Under the pieces are notes generated by a model. The model saw only the letters and a list, made by a program, of their open reading frames with translations. It had not been told where the DNA came from and made no database searches. From Cristatella mucedo (lineage: Eukaryota; Bryozoa; Phylactolaemata; Cristatellidae): a stretch of DNA of 64,000 nucleotides. Made by a program: the position numbers and the translations under genes. Of this stretch, positions 1 through 11,959 are shown one piece after another. The DNA is taken from the NCBI GenBank assembly GCA_009760855.2, contig WPIO01000132.1:64001-128000 (forward strand), written 5' to 3'. Within the stretch, counting starts at the first letter, position 1. Each line of letters starts with the position of its first letter.

Positions 1-1710
1 CGCAGAAGTTAAAGAAGTATTATTTTTCACCGTAAAGTCCCACCGCAGGCGGCCCCTGGTCGCTCAGCATTGTGAAATTAGTAGATAGATTCGTCCATTA
101 GCCATTCTCCAAGAGGAAAAATCTCTATCCACACGCTTTTAAACTCGATCCAAGAGCAACACTAACCAAGGTTTAATGAGATTCACCATCTCGTTCTAGG
201 AAAAGCATTTACAAGCACACAATCTTTGTTTTTAGAACAGAATGTTAAAGCCTTAAAGAAGATACCCAAGGCCGCTGTTAGCTGGGAACCCTGGAAGCGA
301 AGGCTTAATAAGGCCACCCAAAAGTCGGGTCTTATTTTAGGCAGCTTCGCATATAATGATCGTTTTAGTTTGAACTAACCCATGTGAGCTAAGGGTAAGT
401 TCCTTTTTATGAAAAATAGTGGAATCACAGATCAAAACATTCAAAGCTGTCAATGTCCAATATTGACTTCGTTTATAGCAGCTCACAAATCAGTATTCTG
501 CCTAGTGATTCCAATGGTGGCTTAAATGAGCGTTTCTCAAAATTCTTCATAGAATAGATAGAACGGATTGTAGACTACGTACCCCTTGCCGCCATCCATG
601 CATGGCCGATCGCCATAAAGTTTGTGTAAATAAGTATTGAACGGGGACTTAAGAAATTTTCAACATGGAAGGTAGTAAATAGTAAACAAAAGAAATGGGT
701 TAAATATTGTATAGCTTAATTTATCAGTAGTGTTTTTCTGCGTTCACTGTTAATCCCGCGTTTTGCGCTTTATGTCCTACCAAAGATCCCCAAAGCGCCA
801 TAACGATGTGCTCATGTGTAAAATACCTCCTGCTAAGGGGCAGGAGCTTAAAGTGAGACCAGAGTGGAAGCAGCAAACGACCGAGTATGGTTACGCTTTG
901 GCTCTTTTGTAGCTTTCCCGAGTTCTCTCGTCGAATGACTGCAAAATTCCGTGCTGAGCTATGTAATTGCACATCCGCTAATGTGAACTTTACTCACCAT
1001 CGTGTAGGCGCGAGTCAACATACGTTTAAAGGAAAAGACCAATGACATTATTGTTTATGCTGGTTGAAAAACGTTTCTCTTCGTAGTAAGAGTTATTTCC
1101 TATTTGCCAATACCTCAAAACTACAGACAATGACAATTATTCCCTAGAAACTCGGCATTCTTAACCGGAACGGCTATTAATACAAACTTAATCAATTTCA
1201 ATAGGAAAACCAACCGATCGGCATCTTATAGTTCACATTAAGTAAGAAAGAACAGCAAATAAATGGAAATTAACGTGAGTCTACCCTGAAGTTATACAAC
1301 AATAAATTCACATCACAAGTGAATAGGTGTTGTATATTTGAGGCAACACTGCAAACCGCGAAGGCCTCAAACATAGTCCATCGTAATTTATTCGCTGCTA
1401 CACTGTCCTTGATAACGTCGCTCCAAGTCCAGAATCCATCCACGGGGATGGCCTCTCTCTTCGCTCAGCAGCTCCGTGGCGTATGACGCTTCCACGTGTA
1501 TGAGCTTTTTTTTTTAAAGATGAGCAACAAGGATATAGACTTGAGAGGCATTCTGCCGTCGACGCAGTCTTTAATTGGTGACGGAAAAAGCAACCCACTT
1601 TTTTGACCCTGTAATTGCCCAGAAAGCGGCGAACCACTGCAAAGGAGAAAGAAACTGTTCTAAGTCACCCATCTTCGTTCTTGTAAGTTTGTGGGAAAAT
1701 ATCTCTCGCC
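1..1710. other. No gene recognised; mixed AT-rich sequence
   Basis: No open frame with a recognisable domain, RNA gene or clear mobile element is visible. The stretch around 105-180 loosely resembles the 'aatctctatcca..cgctt' part of the SINE-B copies further along (and a stretch near 51,050), but it is too decayed to call. Confidence 0.5.
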
Positions 1711-1760
1711 CTCTATGACCCTCTATGACCCTCTATGACCCTCTATGACCCTCTATGACC
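1711..1760. repeat. 10-bp tandem repeat, five copies
   Basis: CTCTATGACC is repeated five times without a mismatch. A perfect short array like this is probably young. Two direct copies of a 14-bp unit (ACAGCTGCGGAAAG) follow at 1812-1839. Confidence 0.95.
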
Positions 1761-1769
1761 TTCTTTATC

Positions 1770-2734
1770 TCTGTGGTCCGATGAAGATGCCAGTTTTGAA
1801 CTTTGCCTTCGACAGCTGCGGAAAGACAGCTGCGGAAAGACTCGAGGTTACTTGGAAAGCTGCGCTCTCTTTGTCAAGAGCCATGAAATAATTGCTTGAT
1901 GTGGCCTAATTTGACGGGAAAGGGCGGAGCCAGCGCTCTCCGAGGCCTCTATCGGGGGGGGGGGGGGGCTCTCACTTTTGATGTTGTTCTTCCCTATCGG
2001 GAATTTGATTCGCTGTGGCCAGTAACTTTACTGCTAGTGCGCCTTAACGATAGCGCAACAGCAGGCAAGGTCGCAGCCACTGATTATTAAAAAGAGAATT
2101 TAGGATTCTGGCAGTGTGCATTTATTGTATTGACGAGCCACTATTTTTACTTTGGCATTCGCTTTGTTGTTAAAAAAACTCGGCTTTCTAGATAAGCCCG
2201 ATTTTGACTGCTGAGATATTGTTCGCGATTCTTTAATCATAATTTTTAAAAAGTATTTGGCGAACCAGCAGGCCTGCGCTTGACGTCACAACCGGATCGT
2301 AGGGCAGCGTCTTCCAACAGAAAGTCGTTCGCTATCCTACCCTTATCGGCCTGAGTAAGCACACGAAATGTGACGTTCGCTGCGGCAACTAGCGGTGGAG
2401 TCTCTGGAGCTGGCTCGTTACCCAAATTTCAGCTCGCAACACAAATCAAAAATCGGCGGAGAGACACCTCGTATGTCGAGACAATCGTAAGTCGAGGTAC
2501 CAGTGTATTGTGACCAACCGAAGGGTTCCAGAAACGCGACCTGCCTTTTGTCAAAAGCATGGTTCGCTGTATTTGTCTCGAGCTTCACTTCTTCCGTCAT
2601 TGATGAATAAGAAAGTGTCACGCTGAATCACCGTTATTACGCAAGCTAGACTGTGCATGGCGTTGTCACTAAGTTTCTGCCCGCACCTTGGAAATGTTGA
2701 GATAGCTTACTAAAGCCATGGGAATTAATATCGG
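1770..2734. other. No gene recognised; contains a 15-G homopolymer
   Basis: Nothing recognisable apart from an uninterrupted run of 15 G at 1954-1968. Short ORFs here have no recognisable features. Confidence 0.5.
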
Positions 2735-2875
2735 ATTCGGTTAAGGTGCTTGCATCGACCAAGGTCTGGCTGAGGTCGTGGGCTCGAGCCCTGAGGCAAA
2801 TGTGAAGCACCTGAATAGAGATTAAGGTCTCTTGGGGCGCTATACAAACGAATTATTTATGGTTTCTTCTCCAGA
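2735..2875 (+). mobile_element. SINE-B copy (tRNA-like head, LINE-like tail)
   Basis: A B-box-like segment (gtgggctcgagccct) is followed by 'gtgaagcacctgaatagagattaaggtctc..ggcgctatacaaa' and an ATT-rich end. The same layout occurs at 63,085 (+) and, reversed, at 11,316, 26,345, 32,865, 39,640 and 55,190. The tail resembles the 3' end of LINE family 1. Confidence 0.65.
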
Positions 2876-2879
2876 GAGC

Positions 2880-5610
2880 TACGCTCACGCAGACCGCTTA
2901 GATCGGATACGATTATGAGCAGCTACTACCTATTAAGTTTGGTCCCATAGAAATTCCTATAACGAAGTTTATCTATATCGTTCTGTGAGCTGAGTGTACT
3001 TTTAACGTACAGCCAAGTGCTAACTGCGGTTAAAGAATAAGCGGCGCCTCATTCTTCATTTAGTCCTGCTGTGCGGTACAGCAAGTCCCGTTTAATACTA
3101 ATCCAATGAACATCATATCGAGTAGAAGTTCGGTAAGCTCCTTGTAGCTGAGACAGTAGCTGCGACCTAGTGCTATTTATAGAGCCCCGTATCGGCAGCG
3201 CTTCGGAGGCGGGGGCACACAGGCGCGGGCTCGCCTCTCGACGCCCCGTGTCGGATACGCAAATTGGTGTCAAATACGAAACCACTATGGAATAGTGACG
3301 TGCGAAAATGGCTGACCGACCGTCTGAACCTTGCCCTGCCGGCCGCGGGAGGGACGATAATGCTCTTATCGAGCAGCCTAGTTAATCTTTATCGTGTTGA
3401 CCCAGACGTGGGCCTGGCAGCGCCTCCTACAGCAACCTTTCCACCCTGGCGTCACGCACATCATTCTTAGACCAGCATGCTGAAGCATACCAGAAAACGC
3501 TCGGAGCGGCCGGTCAGCAGGATCCTTAGTTATTAACATAAACCAAACCACTGACTCGTGCACAGGTAAGCACGCAAAGCGTCCCGGAACAAAATGAAGA
3601 CAAGTTCAATGGAACTGAAAGAAAGGGGCTGAACGAGGCAAATGCGTCTTTCGCTGAATGTTAAATGGTGCGAAGTCAAAGCGGGTGACGAAAACTGCTA
3701 CAACCGAAATCTATATTCTCCGGTACATATTAACTGCAGACCCGATCGTAAAAAGATTTCGATTAAGTGCGAGGAAGGGGCTGGAGGCTGGAAGCCGAGG
3801 AGGAGCGGGCGGCACGTGACTGGAGGAGCGAGGACATTGGACGGGTCAAGGTATGGCTGGCGCAAAGGCTGGTGAAGCGGCATGTAGCCTATCCAGTAAG
3901 TTTTACATCACTCACAAGTGATTACGGTTGCAGGCCGTGCACCTCGCCGTGAACGGAAAGATGCAGAAAGCGGCGGCCTCAATTGTCCTTCCTGTCCGGG
4001 ATTGCTGCTGCCCTCTGCGGTGGCTTGCATTGATTGGTTCACTCTTGCGCAGGCAGTTCCATGGCTAAGTATCTAAGTCGTCGGGCGAAGGCTCGACGTG
4101 CACGCTGGTGTAACCGGAACTCACCGCATGGTCACATCTTTCAGCCTGCCTACTCAAGTTTTCAGCTTAGCAAGCCGAGATCAGACCCACATGGTCCAAT
4201 TTACTTGAAAAAATAAATTGAGTGGTTGGGTACTACAAGGCTCAGGTTCCTTAAGTAGCTGGGGCTATTATGCTAGGTAATGATAATATGCTATTTAATT
4301 TCTGCTAGGTAAGGATAACTTTCGATAACGACTGGCAGTGCTAATAGCATGCTCAAGCAAGTCTTGCAAAAACTAATATTCCAAATTCATTACGGAGCTA
4401 CGATTGAGTATTTAAAGCTAAAAGGTAAAGGTTGGCTGATTCGGTAGTCTCACCGCATGTACAAACGTAAATTGCTGCAGGACCGCGTCGGGGTTAATCC
4501 CATTGCTTACACTGAGTAAAGTAAAAGCCCACTGAATATTTTGCAAAATGTACACGCACGCAAAGGTGCGTGCGCTCGAGCGAACCGCCCAATCACCTTC
4601 GCCCACTGCCCGGAGGAATATCTCATACGCTGCGTACGCCATCTATTTCCTGCACCTTAATATAGATCCATCGCTCGGCCATCAATCGCTCAACAATCAA
4701 AGGCAGGGACCATTCGTGGCCAATAACTCTAAATCAAACGACCTCATCGAGGAGGTGCCCGCACAAGCCAAAATAGCCACAGCGGGTGAGTGATAGGTGA
4801 TCGCCTTCTGCTCGAGGACTCGCTCACCAAGCGAGACCCGGGCTCGGTGAGCGAGCGTGCGAGCGTGAGTGCGTGCGTACTCCTCGCACCTAGCCCAAGA
4901 CCCGAGGCTGGTGGGCGCGTAACTAGGGACTCGCTGCGAGTGACAGCGAGCTGACTCAACTGCCTCGTTCATTCATGCGCAGCGGCCCAGGAGCAGCTAC
5001 AGCAGCTGACTCGTGACTCGAACTCGCGACCTGGGTGGCGGAAGATGAGCGCCGAGGCTCAGACTCAGAGGCGAAAGCTGCAGCTCCCGAAGGTACCGAA
5101 GGCTGATTGCAGTCTTAAACGAAGGATTTAATGATTTATAGTGACATCGATAGGTCGTTTTTTAAGTGCTCTAGGATGAACTAAATCTCTAGCCATGCGT
5201 GCGTTGTAACTCATTACTCTCTAACAAATAACCGACGATTAATGACGTTCGCTGTACCGTACTTAGCAAAGCTTGAAAAGCAAAAAAAAATTACTACGAT
5301 GCCACATCTCGCAAAAAGACACTCAGGACTACCAGTTTGCAGAGCCCTGTCTTGTTACAAGCACCGAATCGTGTGTAGATGTGCACACAAGCATGCAGAA
5401 GCGAAAAAAGTACATGGAGCACATGTCAACATCCTATCAGCGAAAAGCCTTGGGCGAAATCTCGCCTGAAGTAAGGTCTAGTGCTTATCTCTTGCTGGGC
5501 CCAAATCCTGGAGCGCGCGACTGGCTGACTGCTACGTGACTCCAGGCCTCCTACAGCGCCTAATGGATTGTTCCACATCGCTGGTTTCTAATCGTTGTAA
5601 TTCAGGAATC
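2880..5610. other. No gene recognised
   Basis: No domain-bearing ORF or RNA gene is visible. The short ORFs on both strands look like chance frames. A CpG-rich stretch with GAGCGAG/GCGTGCG runs lies near 4800-4930. Confidence 0.45.
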
Positions 5611-5614
5611 GCGA

Positions 5615-5727
5615 AGAGCTTTACCAATATGGCCAATCTTTCCAGCTTTTCCAATCTGGCCGATCTTTCCAGCTTTTCCAATCTGGCCGATCTTTCCAGC
5701 TTCCTGAATCTGGCCGATCTTTCCAGC
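5615..5727. repeat. 27-bp minisatellite, about four copies
   Basis: The unit starts GGCCGATCTTTCCAGCTTTT. Full copies lie at 5631-5657, 5658-5684 and 5685-5711, with a partial fourth and a degenerate unit before the array. Because 27 is a multiple of three, frames on both strands stay open through it (LADLSSFSN on +, KLERSARLE on -). The host ORF has no other recognisable feature. Confidence 0.9.
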
Positions 5728-5734
5728 CAGGCCG

Positions 5735-6690
5735 AGGTCAGGACGCTCACCTTAACCGCTGGACCAAACCAGCTCGGCTACGAACTTTGCCGCTGCATTA
5801 GAGCTGAGAGCCGCTATTGAAATAGCCACTACAAGCCGAGACTAATGAGCAGCGAGATTTATGATCGTACAAAAAAGAGATTGCTGTACGACTTACGACC
5901 TCACCATTATATGAGGCGTCGGTCTGACCGCAGTCGCTCTCTGGAAATGACTGTCTGCAGTTCGGCGAGTCCGAGCCCTGAGCTCGAGCTGCTGTGAGCT
6001 GTAACGAGTCTGCTGGAAGTCACCTGCCGTATCAGCCGTACCATTCAGACTACTGCATGTGCTTTTTCCATTACGGCGTTGTTGTTAGCGCTTCGCTCGC
6101 AATATGGAACACTGCATCGTTAGCGTTGGCAGGCGCACTGCTTGGCTTCCGGTCTTCGCGAAGTTTGCGTGGTTTGCGCCGCCATCCGAGCAAGTGCGAG
6201 TCGGGAGGACGCGGCACTGTGGAGGCAAGCTTGAGATTGCAAGCAAAACGCAATAGTCCGGGATGCACTGCCATTTAGCCCCTTCTAAAAATTACTTCCT
6301 CTGACTCGACGGCATTAAAGTCCCTCCTCCGTTCGCGTGAATAGCCTGTGGGTATGGCTTGAGCTCGCTGTATCTGTGCATGCTTTTACTAATCAGTTGA
6401 CGTGATTCCTTTCCAGAGTACCGAAACAGGAACAAATTCAAATTTTACAAGGTACCCTACAAAGGCCTTTTATTATTAAAATACTGGCTTGCATTGGCCG
6501 GTGGTCACCTGTGGTCGAGTCGGCTGCAGCCGCCCGGCCGAAGCCACGTGCCCGTACGTACGTACGTACGTCGTGGCTTTCGTCTCAGCGACAAGGGGCG
6601 CCTGCCGGCGTCGCTGCCGTCACGTGATCGCACCTTCGAGCTAAGGCTCGTCGACAGATTTCGTCGGGGGTTCCCTCTCCAAGGCTGTCT
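5735..6690. other. No gene recognised; short ACGT array
   Basis: No recognisable coding region. A self-complementary (ACGT)n tract lies near 6553-6571. The DNA becomes GC- and CpG-rich from about 6490. Confidence 0.45.
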
Positions 6691-6697
6691 TCGTTCA

Positions 6698-6705
6698 TAT
6701 ATAAG
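6698..6705 (+). promoter_or_regulatory. Possible TATA box upstream of the microsatellite block
   Basis: TATATAAG lies in CpG-rich DNA, with CTACAGT about 26 bases downstream as a possible start. A short frame beginning ATG at 6785 (MSDCRRFDG) runs into a GTAAAT at 6811, which could serve as a splice donor. No downstream exon could be assigned, so this may be chance. Confidence 0.25.
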
Positions 6706-6877
6706 GTGCGGGGGATTTTCTACAGTGGCTGCGGCTTTTTCTCCTTCACCCTCATCAGACAGCAACACCGTCGCTTTGCTTGCCATGTCGGATTGCCGAC
6801 GCTTCGACGGTAAATTCGCATGCAAAACTTCAAGCTTCGTCGATCCGGTTTCTTCAAAATCAAGTTCTGCTGCAAAG

Positions 6878-7511
<634 letters not shown>

Positions 7512-7729
7512 AAATAGATAGAGAGAGTGAGTGAGAGACAGAGAGAGACAGGCAGAGACAGAGGTAGTTTAACAGTCAGAGAAAGAAAAACAGTCAGAGG
7601 CAGAAACAGAGATAGAAGAGGGAGAGACGGCAAAGAGCGCGCGCAAGAGAGACGAAGAGGGAGAGAGAGAGAGAGAGAGAGAGTTAGAGAGAGAGAACGC
7701 GATACCAGATTGGCTCCCCTAAAAGAGAG

Positions 7730-7770
<41 letters not shown>

Positions 7771-7835
7771 GTAAGGAAATCTGGCATCGCTCTCTGTCTG
7801 TCACCCTCTCTCTCTCTCTCTCGTTCTTCTTCTCG

Positions 7836-7868
<33 letters not shown>

Positions 7869-7925
7869 GCGTAATCTCTTTCACTCTCTCTAACACTATC
7901 TCACATTCTCGCTCTCTTGCTCTCA
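7512..7925. repeat. GA-rich / TA / TC-rich tract in mirrored order
   Basis: GA-rich sequence (7512-7734) is followed by (TA)n at about 7735-7766 and then TC-rich sequence (about 7795-7925). The purine and pyrimidine arms flank an AT core, so the segment could fold as a large imperfect hairpin. No coding content. Confidence 0.9.
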
Positions 7926-7929
7926 GTCG

Positions 7930-8500
7930 CTGTCGCATACATTCCAAGTGGTCATCCTTATGACGCAAAAAACCATGCAGCTGCATTTCTTAAGAGCACA
8001 TCTGAAATCCTGCACATCCTAGAGTTAGCAAGTATTGTCATTATCGTTAGGTAAAACTCTTACAGAAATTTCGGGAATGTCGCGACGTCCTCTCCCTCGA
8101 GCTCAGCGGTATTTTGCTGATATATGGTAAGGTCCCTTTAGCCAGACGAGAAGTTCTCCAGCAACGGCGCTCTTCCCGTTATTGCTTAACTGACGCAGAG
8201 CTTCCGGAGGAGTATCCGGTCTCTTCGTGACGGCGGTGCCGGCGGCACACTGTAGAGCGTAGCGGCACCGCTCGTGTGCTGGGTACCAGGAACCGAGGCA
8301 CCGCCCACAGCGAAAGGCAGCGCAAGGCAGCAGCACTTCTCAGCCGCCCTCGCGCCATGAAACTGCTCGCCATGCCCGAGTATGCAGTGATCGCTTGCCG
8401 TCTGCGACCTTCGGCATTTTTGCGGCTAAATGCGGCGGCGAGCGGCTAGCGCCGCCGGTCCCCCCAGTTCTGAGCAGCCTGTAGCCGGTTCTTCGCGGCC
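7930..8500. other. No gene recognised
   Basis: GC-moderate sequence with only chance ORFs. It leads into the 12-bp minisatellite. Confidence 0.5.
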
Positions 8501-8502
8501 GT

Positions 8503-8905
8503 GTCCTGCCCAGTGTTCTGCCCAATGTCCTGCCCAGTGTCCTGCCCAGTGTTCTGCCCAATGTCCTGCCCAGTGTTCTGCCCAGTGTCCTGCCCAGTGT
8601 CCTGCCCAGTGTTCTGCCTAGTGTTCTGCCCAGTGTCCTGCCCAGTGTCCTGCCCAATGTTCTGCCCAGTGTCCTGCCCAGTGTCCTGCCCAGTGTTCTG
8701 CCCAATGTTCTGCCCAGTGTTCTGCCCAATGTCCTGCCCAGTGTTTTGCCCAGTGTTCTGCCCAGTGTCCTGCCCAGTGTTCGTGTTCTGCCCAGTGTCC
8801 TGCCCAGTGTCCTGCCCAGTGTTCTGCCCAGTGTTCTGCCCAGTGTTCTGCCCAATGTTCCTGCCCAGTGTTCTGCCCAGTGTTCTGCCCAGTGTTCTGC
8901 CCAAT
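8503..8905. repeat. 12-bp minisatellite, 33 units
   Basis: The unit is GTCCTGCCCAGT. Almost all variation is a C/T at position 3 and a G/A at position 11. There is one 6-bp insertion near 8780 and one 1-bp insertion near 8862. On the minus strand the unit reads ACTGGGCAGGAC. All frames remain open (CPVS/CPVF on +, GQDT/GRTL on -), which explains several long ORFs here; none has a recognisable non-repeat domain. Confidence 0.97.
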
Positions 8906-8912
8906 GTTCTGC

Positions 8913-9293
8913 GCATCCGTGCAAAGCTCCAGCTTGTGAATACGCTTCTTTCTAGCTCGCCGCTAGCGGATCAAACTCCATCGACGCAGCGCAAGAGCGC
9001 GTGCGATTTCTAACGAATGACGACACGGCCAGTTACGATAGCCGCAGAGTTGCCTCACCAGACCCACGGCACGGCCGCTGCTGCTGCCACCAGGACGTTG
9101 CAAGCGAAGCGTGTCCCTGTCCCGTCTGCGCATCGTCTTAGCGATTCCGTCACGTTCCTGTCGAGCACTTATCGTCTGCAAACGAACTGTTCGTGATTCG
9201 CGAGCACAGATTACGCCCCGCGGTCGCACGCTCGACGAGCGTCATGCGAGGGCGAAGCGCGCAGCACGAGATCAAGATAGAGCACCTGCGCGC
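8913..9293. other. GC-rich region upstream of secreted gene 1
   Basis: No ORF of note. CpG-rich sequence immediately 5' of the TATA box at 9294 probably contains proximal promoter elements; none could be named. Confidence 0.45.
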
Positions 9294-9300
9294 TATAAAA
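9294..9300 (+). promoter_or_regulatory. TATA box of secreted gene 1
   Basis: TATAAAA is followed about 30 bases later by TTCACCAGTT, where A9326 is a plausible start site. The short leader then meets a strong donor: GAAAG at 9345-9349, followed by GTGAGT from 9350. Confidence 0.6.
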
Positions 9301-9349
9301 TAAGCAGCCAAGTCGTCCGAACTTCACCAGTTCCTTCAGCCGCTGAAAG

Positions 9350-9462
9350 GTGAGTGTGGCGACGCGTGGCCCGGCAGCGACCCGGCGTGAGGCGGCGTGC
9401 TGCTGGCGGCGCGATCGAGCGGCCGAGCTCGGCATCAGCAGCAGCATCAGCAGCAGCAGCAT

Positions 9463-9539
<77 letters not shown>

Positions 9540-9574
9540 CCACGCTACTCGCCACGACCGCTTTTCCAACGCAG
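9350..9574 (+). other. 5'-UTR intron of secreted gene 1
   Basis: Donor GTGAGT at 9350 and acceptor TTTTCCAACGCAG ending at 9574 define a 225-base intron that leaves a 12-base leader before the ATG. The intron holds the CAG array at 9433-9537. This is a splice-site prediction without transcript evidence. Confidence 0.55.
9433..9537. repeat. (CAG)n microsatellite in the leader intron of gene 1
   Basis: About 35 triplets, with CAT interruptions at the 5' end and a pure run afterwards. It looks like a poly-Q/poly-S/poly-A coding repeat in any frame, but its place between a good donor and a good acceptor argues that it is intronic. Confidence 0.95.
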
Positions 9575-9586
9575 GTACAATTCAGA

Positions 9587-11232
9587 ATGAGGACCCTCGT
9601 CATTGCCGCCGCCCTCCTCGTCGCCTGCGTCGTCTTCGCCGTTGGTAAGCATCCAGCGAGTCCCACCCCCCCTCCCCGCCGCTGCCGCCTCCAAGCTGAC
9701 CACTGTTCGCCATCACCTGTCTGGTGCGTGACCTCGGCCTTCGTCGGACTTTGATTGGGAAGGATTCGCCGTAGTTGGCTTAAAAAGCTAAGCGTCAACT
9801 TCTTGCCGTCGGTCGGGCCGAGCCGATGACCGGTCCTAGTTGGACGAAACGAACGGCACGCGACAGAAGTCGCGTTAGGCGCGCGGGCGTTTGTTTCGCA
9901 AAGGAGTTCGTTGCCTTACACTCTGTAAGACTAAGTTGCGCCGTCTTTAAAAGCAGCCGCCGCTGTGGTGCACAGGTAGCGAAATCGTTGTGCGCGGCTA
10001 CGCTCGGCTCAGGCATCGCTCAGCTCGTCGAGCGGGTCCAGACGAGAGAGCTCTCGGCTCTCAGTGAACAGCCACTTCCGTCCGCTCTTCCCGCCGGTAG
10101 ACACCGTTCGAATTTGCTCCTGCGAGTGTTCGTGCTGAGGATGTGAACGCAGCGCGTTAAACGTGGCGACCTACCAGAAACAAAATCGCGGATCAACGAT
10201 ACCGGATACGACAGCGGGACGACCCGCGTTAGCGATATTAATACTCGCCGTCGCTTATCTTTATATTTAAAAATGTATAATACGACAACTTGTTGCTGAA
10301 AGCTGAACCGCGTGTCGACGACATCTGCGGTAAGTTGCGGTCACACACACAGCAAAGCCAATAATAAGGGGCGGTGGTTTCTACCCAGCAGCGTCTGATC
10401 CGGAGCCTCTGAAATTCAACCGCGCCGCTGCCAAAAGAGCTGCGGTGTGATCAAATGCTCCAGATTTCAGTGAAGAGAAGTTGAATTTCGACTCGCGCGC
10501 ACGGCAAACACACGCAGACGTTCACAAGCACGCACACTCCCGTGCCCGCACTCATGTGCACACTTACGCGCACGCACGCACACACTCGCACACTAGTTAG
10601 CCGTCAAAGCCGCTACTCTCTGTCGGCAGTTGCGCTGGGCCGGTCTTAGCTAAAGAATCAGGCCGGTTTGGGGCCGTTAGTTGCCGTCTGGTAGAGTCAG
10701 GGGGTGTGAGCCAGCCATCGCATGGATCGCTCGCACCGAGTAATGGCTAGTCAGTAATGGCTTGCTTTTCAGAATTCAGGCTCTTCTCTCTTCGAGTGCG
10801 GCAGAGGTTTCGCAATCGCAGACCCTTTGCTTGTAGCTCTGCTTGCCATTCTCGAACCCCGTCTAGTTTTCTTTTACCTCTCGAAGACGTTTTTTTGGTC
10901 GCCTCTTTGGTCGTTAACCCCAACGAGGCGCGAGTGCCTTAAATTTAAAGATCAAGGATGATTCAAACTCATTTATAAAGCGGGACATGAGCCTTAGCGG
11001 AGATCGTCGCCGCTTGCAGTGGCCAGTCGAGTTTGGCCGAAAGTGCAGGAACTCGAACCTTCGACACGAATCTCGGAGAACGAGCGCCTTACCGCTGCTG
11101 GTCTATGTTCCAGGTACACCGAGGGCTCTAGGGGCTTATTTGAAGCTCCATGTATTCTTGTTTATTGTTTTTTAAGCACCGTAGTAGTTCATCAGATCCA
11201 GTAGTCTCTAATACTCACTTAAGATATATATA

Positions 11233-11272
<40 letters not shown>

Positions 11273-11904
11273 TCTATATATGTATACATAATATAGAATT
11301 AATTTACATTGGACTTTAAGAGTAACTTGTCTCCATCCAGGCGCTTTACATATGCCGTAGGGCTCGAGCCCACGACCACGGTAGTTGAAGTTGAGCACCT
11401 TAAAGGTGAAAGGCTAAAGGGTAGCGCCTTACTTCTGGTCCAAACAAGGGCGGTTCCTCGCAAACTCTTACAGTCACCAGGCAACCGGTCTGGTGCAGTG
11501 CATCAATGACAATAGGCTGTCAATGAAAAGCTGCGGCTAATATTTTTTATTCCGAACGACGGCTTCTCTTACTTTGCTGCTCGTTGTACAACGTTATGCG
11601 CGTTTTTATCGACGCTTTAGCCTGCAGACAGAAATGTCACTGTGAGCAATCTCGCCCAGCTTTAGCAGCGTAAGAAGTACCTGGTAATGGAAAGGCATGT
11701 AATCAATCTGACGTTTTAGATGATGAATGCAAAGCGTCCGACAACATATTTCGTCCCGTTGTTGGAACCGGCTGCGCCAATTTCACCATGAGTAACGAAG
11801 ATGGCATCATCTTTGGAGTCCTTCCTTGTCCCCAGGGTCAGATCTTTGACACCAAGGAATGCACATGCAACAGAATCAACAAAGTCACTTGCTTGACGAA
11901 GTAG
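9587..11904 (+). CDS. Small secreted six-cysteine protein, chitin-binding type-2-like (gene 1)
   Basis: Spliced gene: coding exons 9587-9644 and 11720-11904. The first exon encodes a typical signal peptide (MRTLVIAAALLVACVVFAV) and ends at donor G|GTAAG in phase 1. The second starts after ACGTTTTAG and restores the frame (split codon GAT), giving an 80-residue precursor and about 61 mature residues. Cysteines are C23, C38, C56, C67, C69 and C77. The CPQGQIFD segment at 56-63 and the terminal TCN..C resemble the C-terminal half of peritrophin-A/ChtBD2 domains (CPxGLxFxxxxxxCdwpxxVxC). Unlike the usual domain, the third cysteine is missing and an extra cysteine sits two residues before the fifth. 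N40-F-T is a glycosylation sequon. Likely role: an extracellular chitin- or matrix-associated peptide; an antimicrobial role is possible but unproven. Leader intron, TATA and poly(A) signal are all present. Confidence 0.85.
11223..11282. repeat. TA-rich microsatellite
   Basis: Imperfect (TA)n with TAGATATA and TGTATA variants, inside the main intron of gene 1. Confidence 0.9.
11316..11460 (-). mobile_element. SINE-B copy, reversed
   Basis: The plus strand reads 'cttgtctccatccaggcgctttacatatgccgtagggctcgagcccacgaccac', the reverse of the SINE-B B-box plus tail. It is inserted in the intron of gene 1, antisense to the gene. Confidence 0.7.
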
Positions 11905-11950
11905 ACAGATGCATCGACCACCAGGTCGCAATGTGTCCAAGCGGTTAGCA

Positions 11951-11956
11951 AATAAA
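11951..11956 (+). terminator. Poly(A) signal of secreted gene 1
   Basis: AATAAA lies 47 bases after the stop codon at 11,902-11,904. Confidence 0.75.
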
Positions 11957-11959
11957 TGG

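Larger units (their letters stand above)
9645..11719 (+). other. Main intron of secreted gene 1
   Basis: A phase-1 intron of about 2.1 kb with GTAAG and TTTTAG ends. It holds no recognisable ORF. It contains a TA-rich microsatellite at 11,223-11,282 and a reversed SINE-B at 11,316-11,460. CA/GCAC-rich sequence lies near 10,500-10,600. Confidence 0.75.

Noticed and set aside
8340-9013. Cys-Pro repeat or Gly-Arg-Thr-Leu repeat proteins of 156-194 codons
   Set aside because: The 12-bp unit is divisible by three, so all frames remain open. The non-repeat ends have no start context, signal peptide or domain.
9350-9754. 134-codon ORF with poly-Ser and a later signal-like segment (MRTLVIAAALLVACVV)
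   Set aside because: The signal-like segment is the true first coding exon of gene 1 with its own ATG at 9587. The upstream part is the CAG array in a predicted intron.
9211-9798. 195-codon minus-strand ORF with a poly-Leu stretch, like a membrane protein
   Set aside because: The leucines come from the CTG complement of the CAG array; nothing else in it is recognisable.
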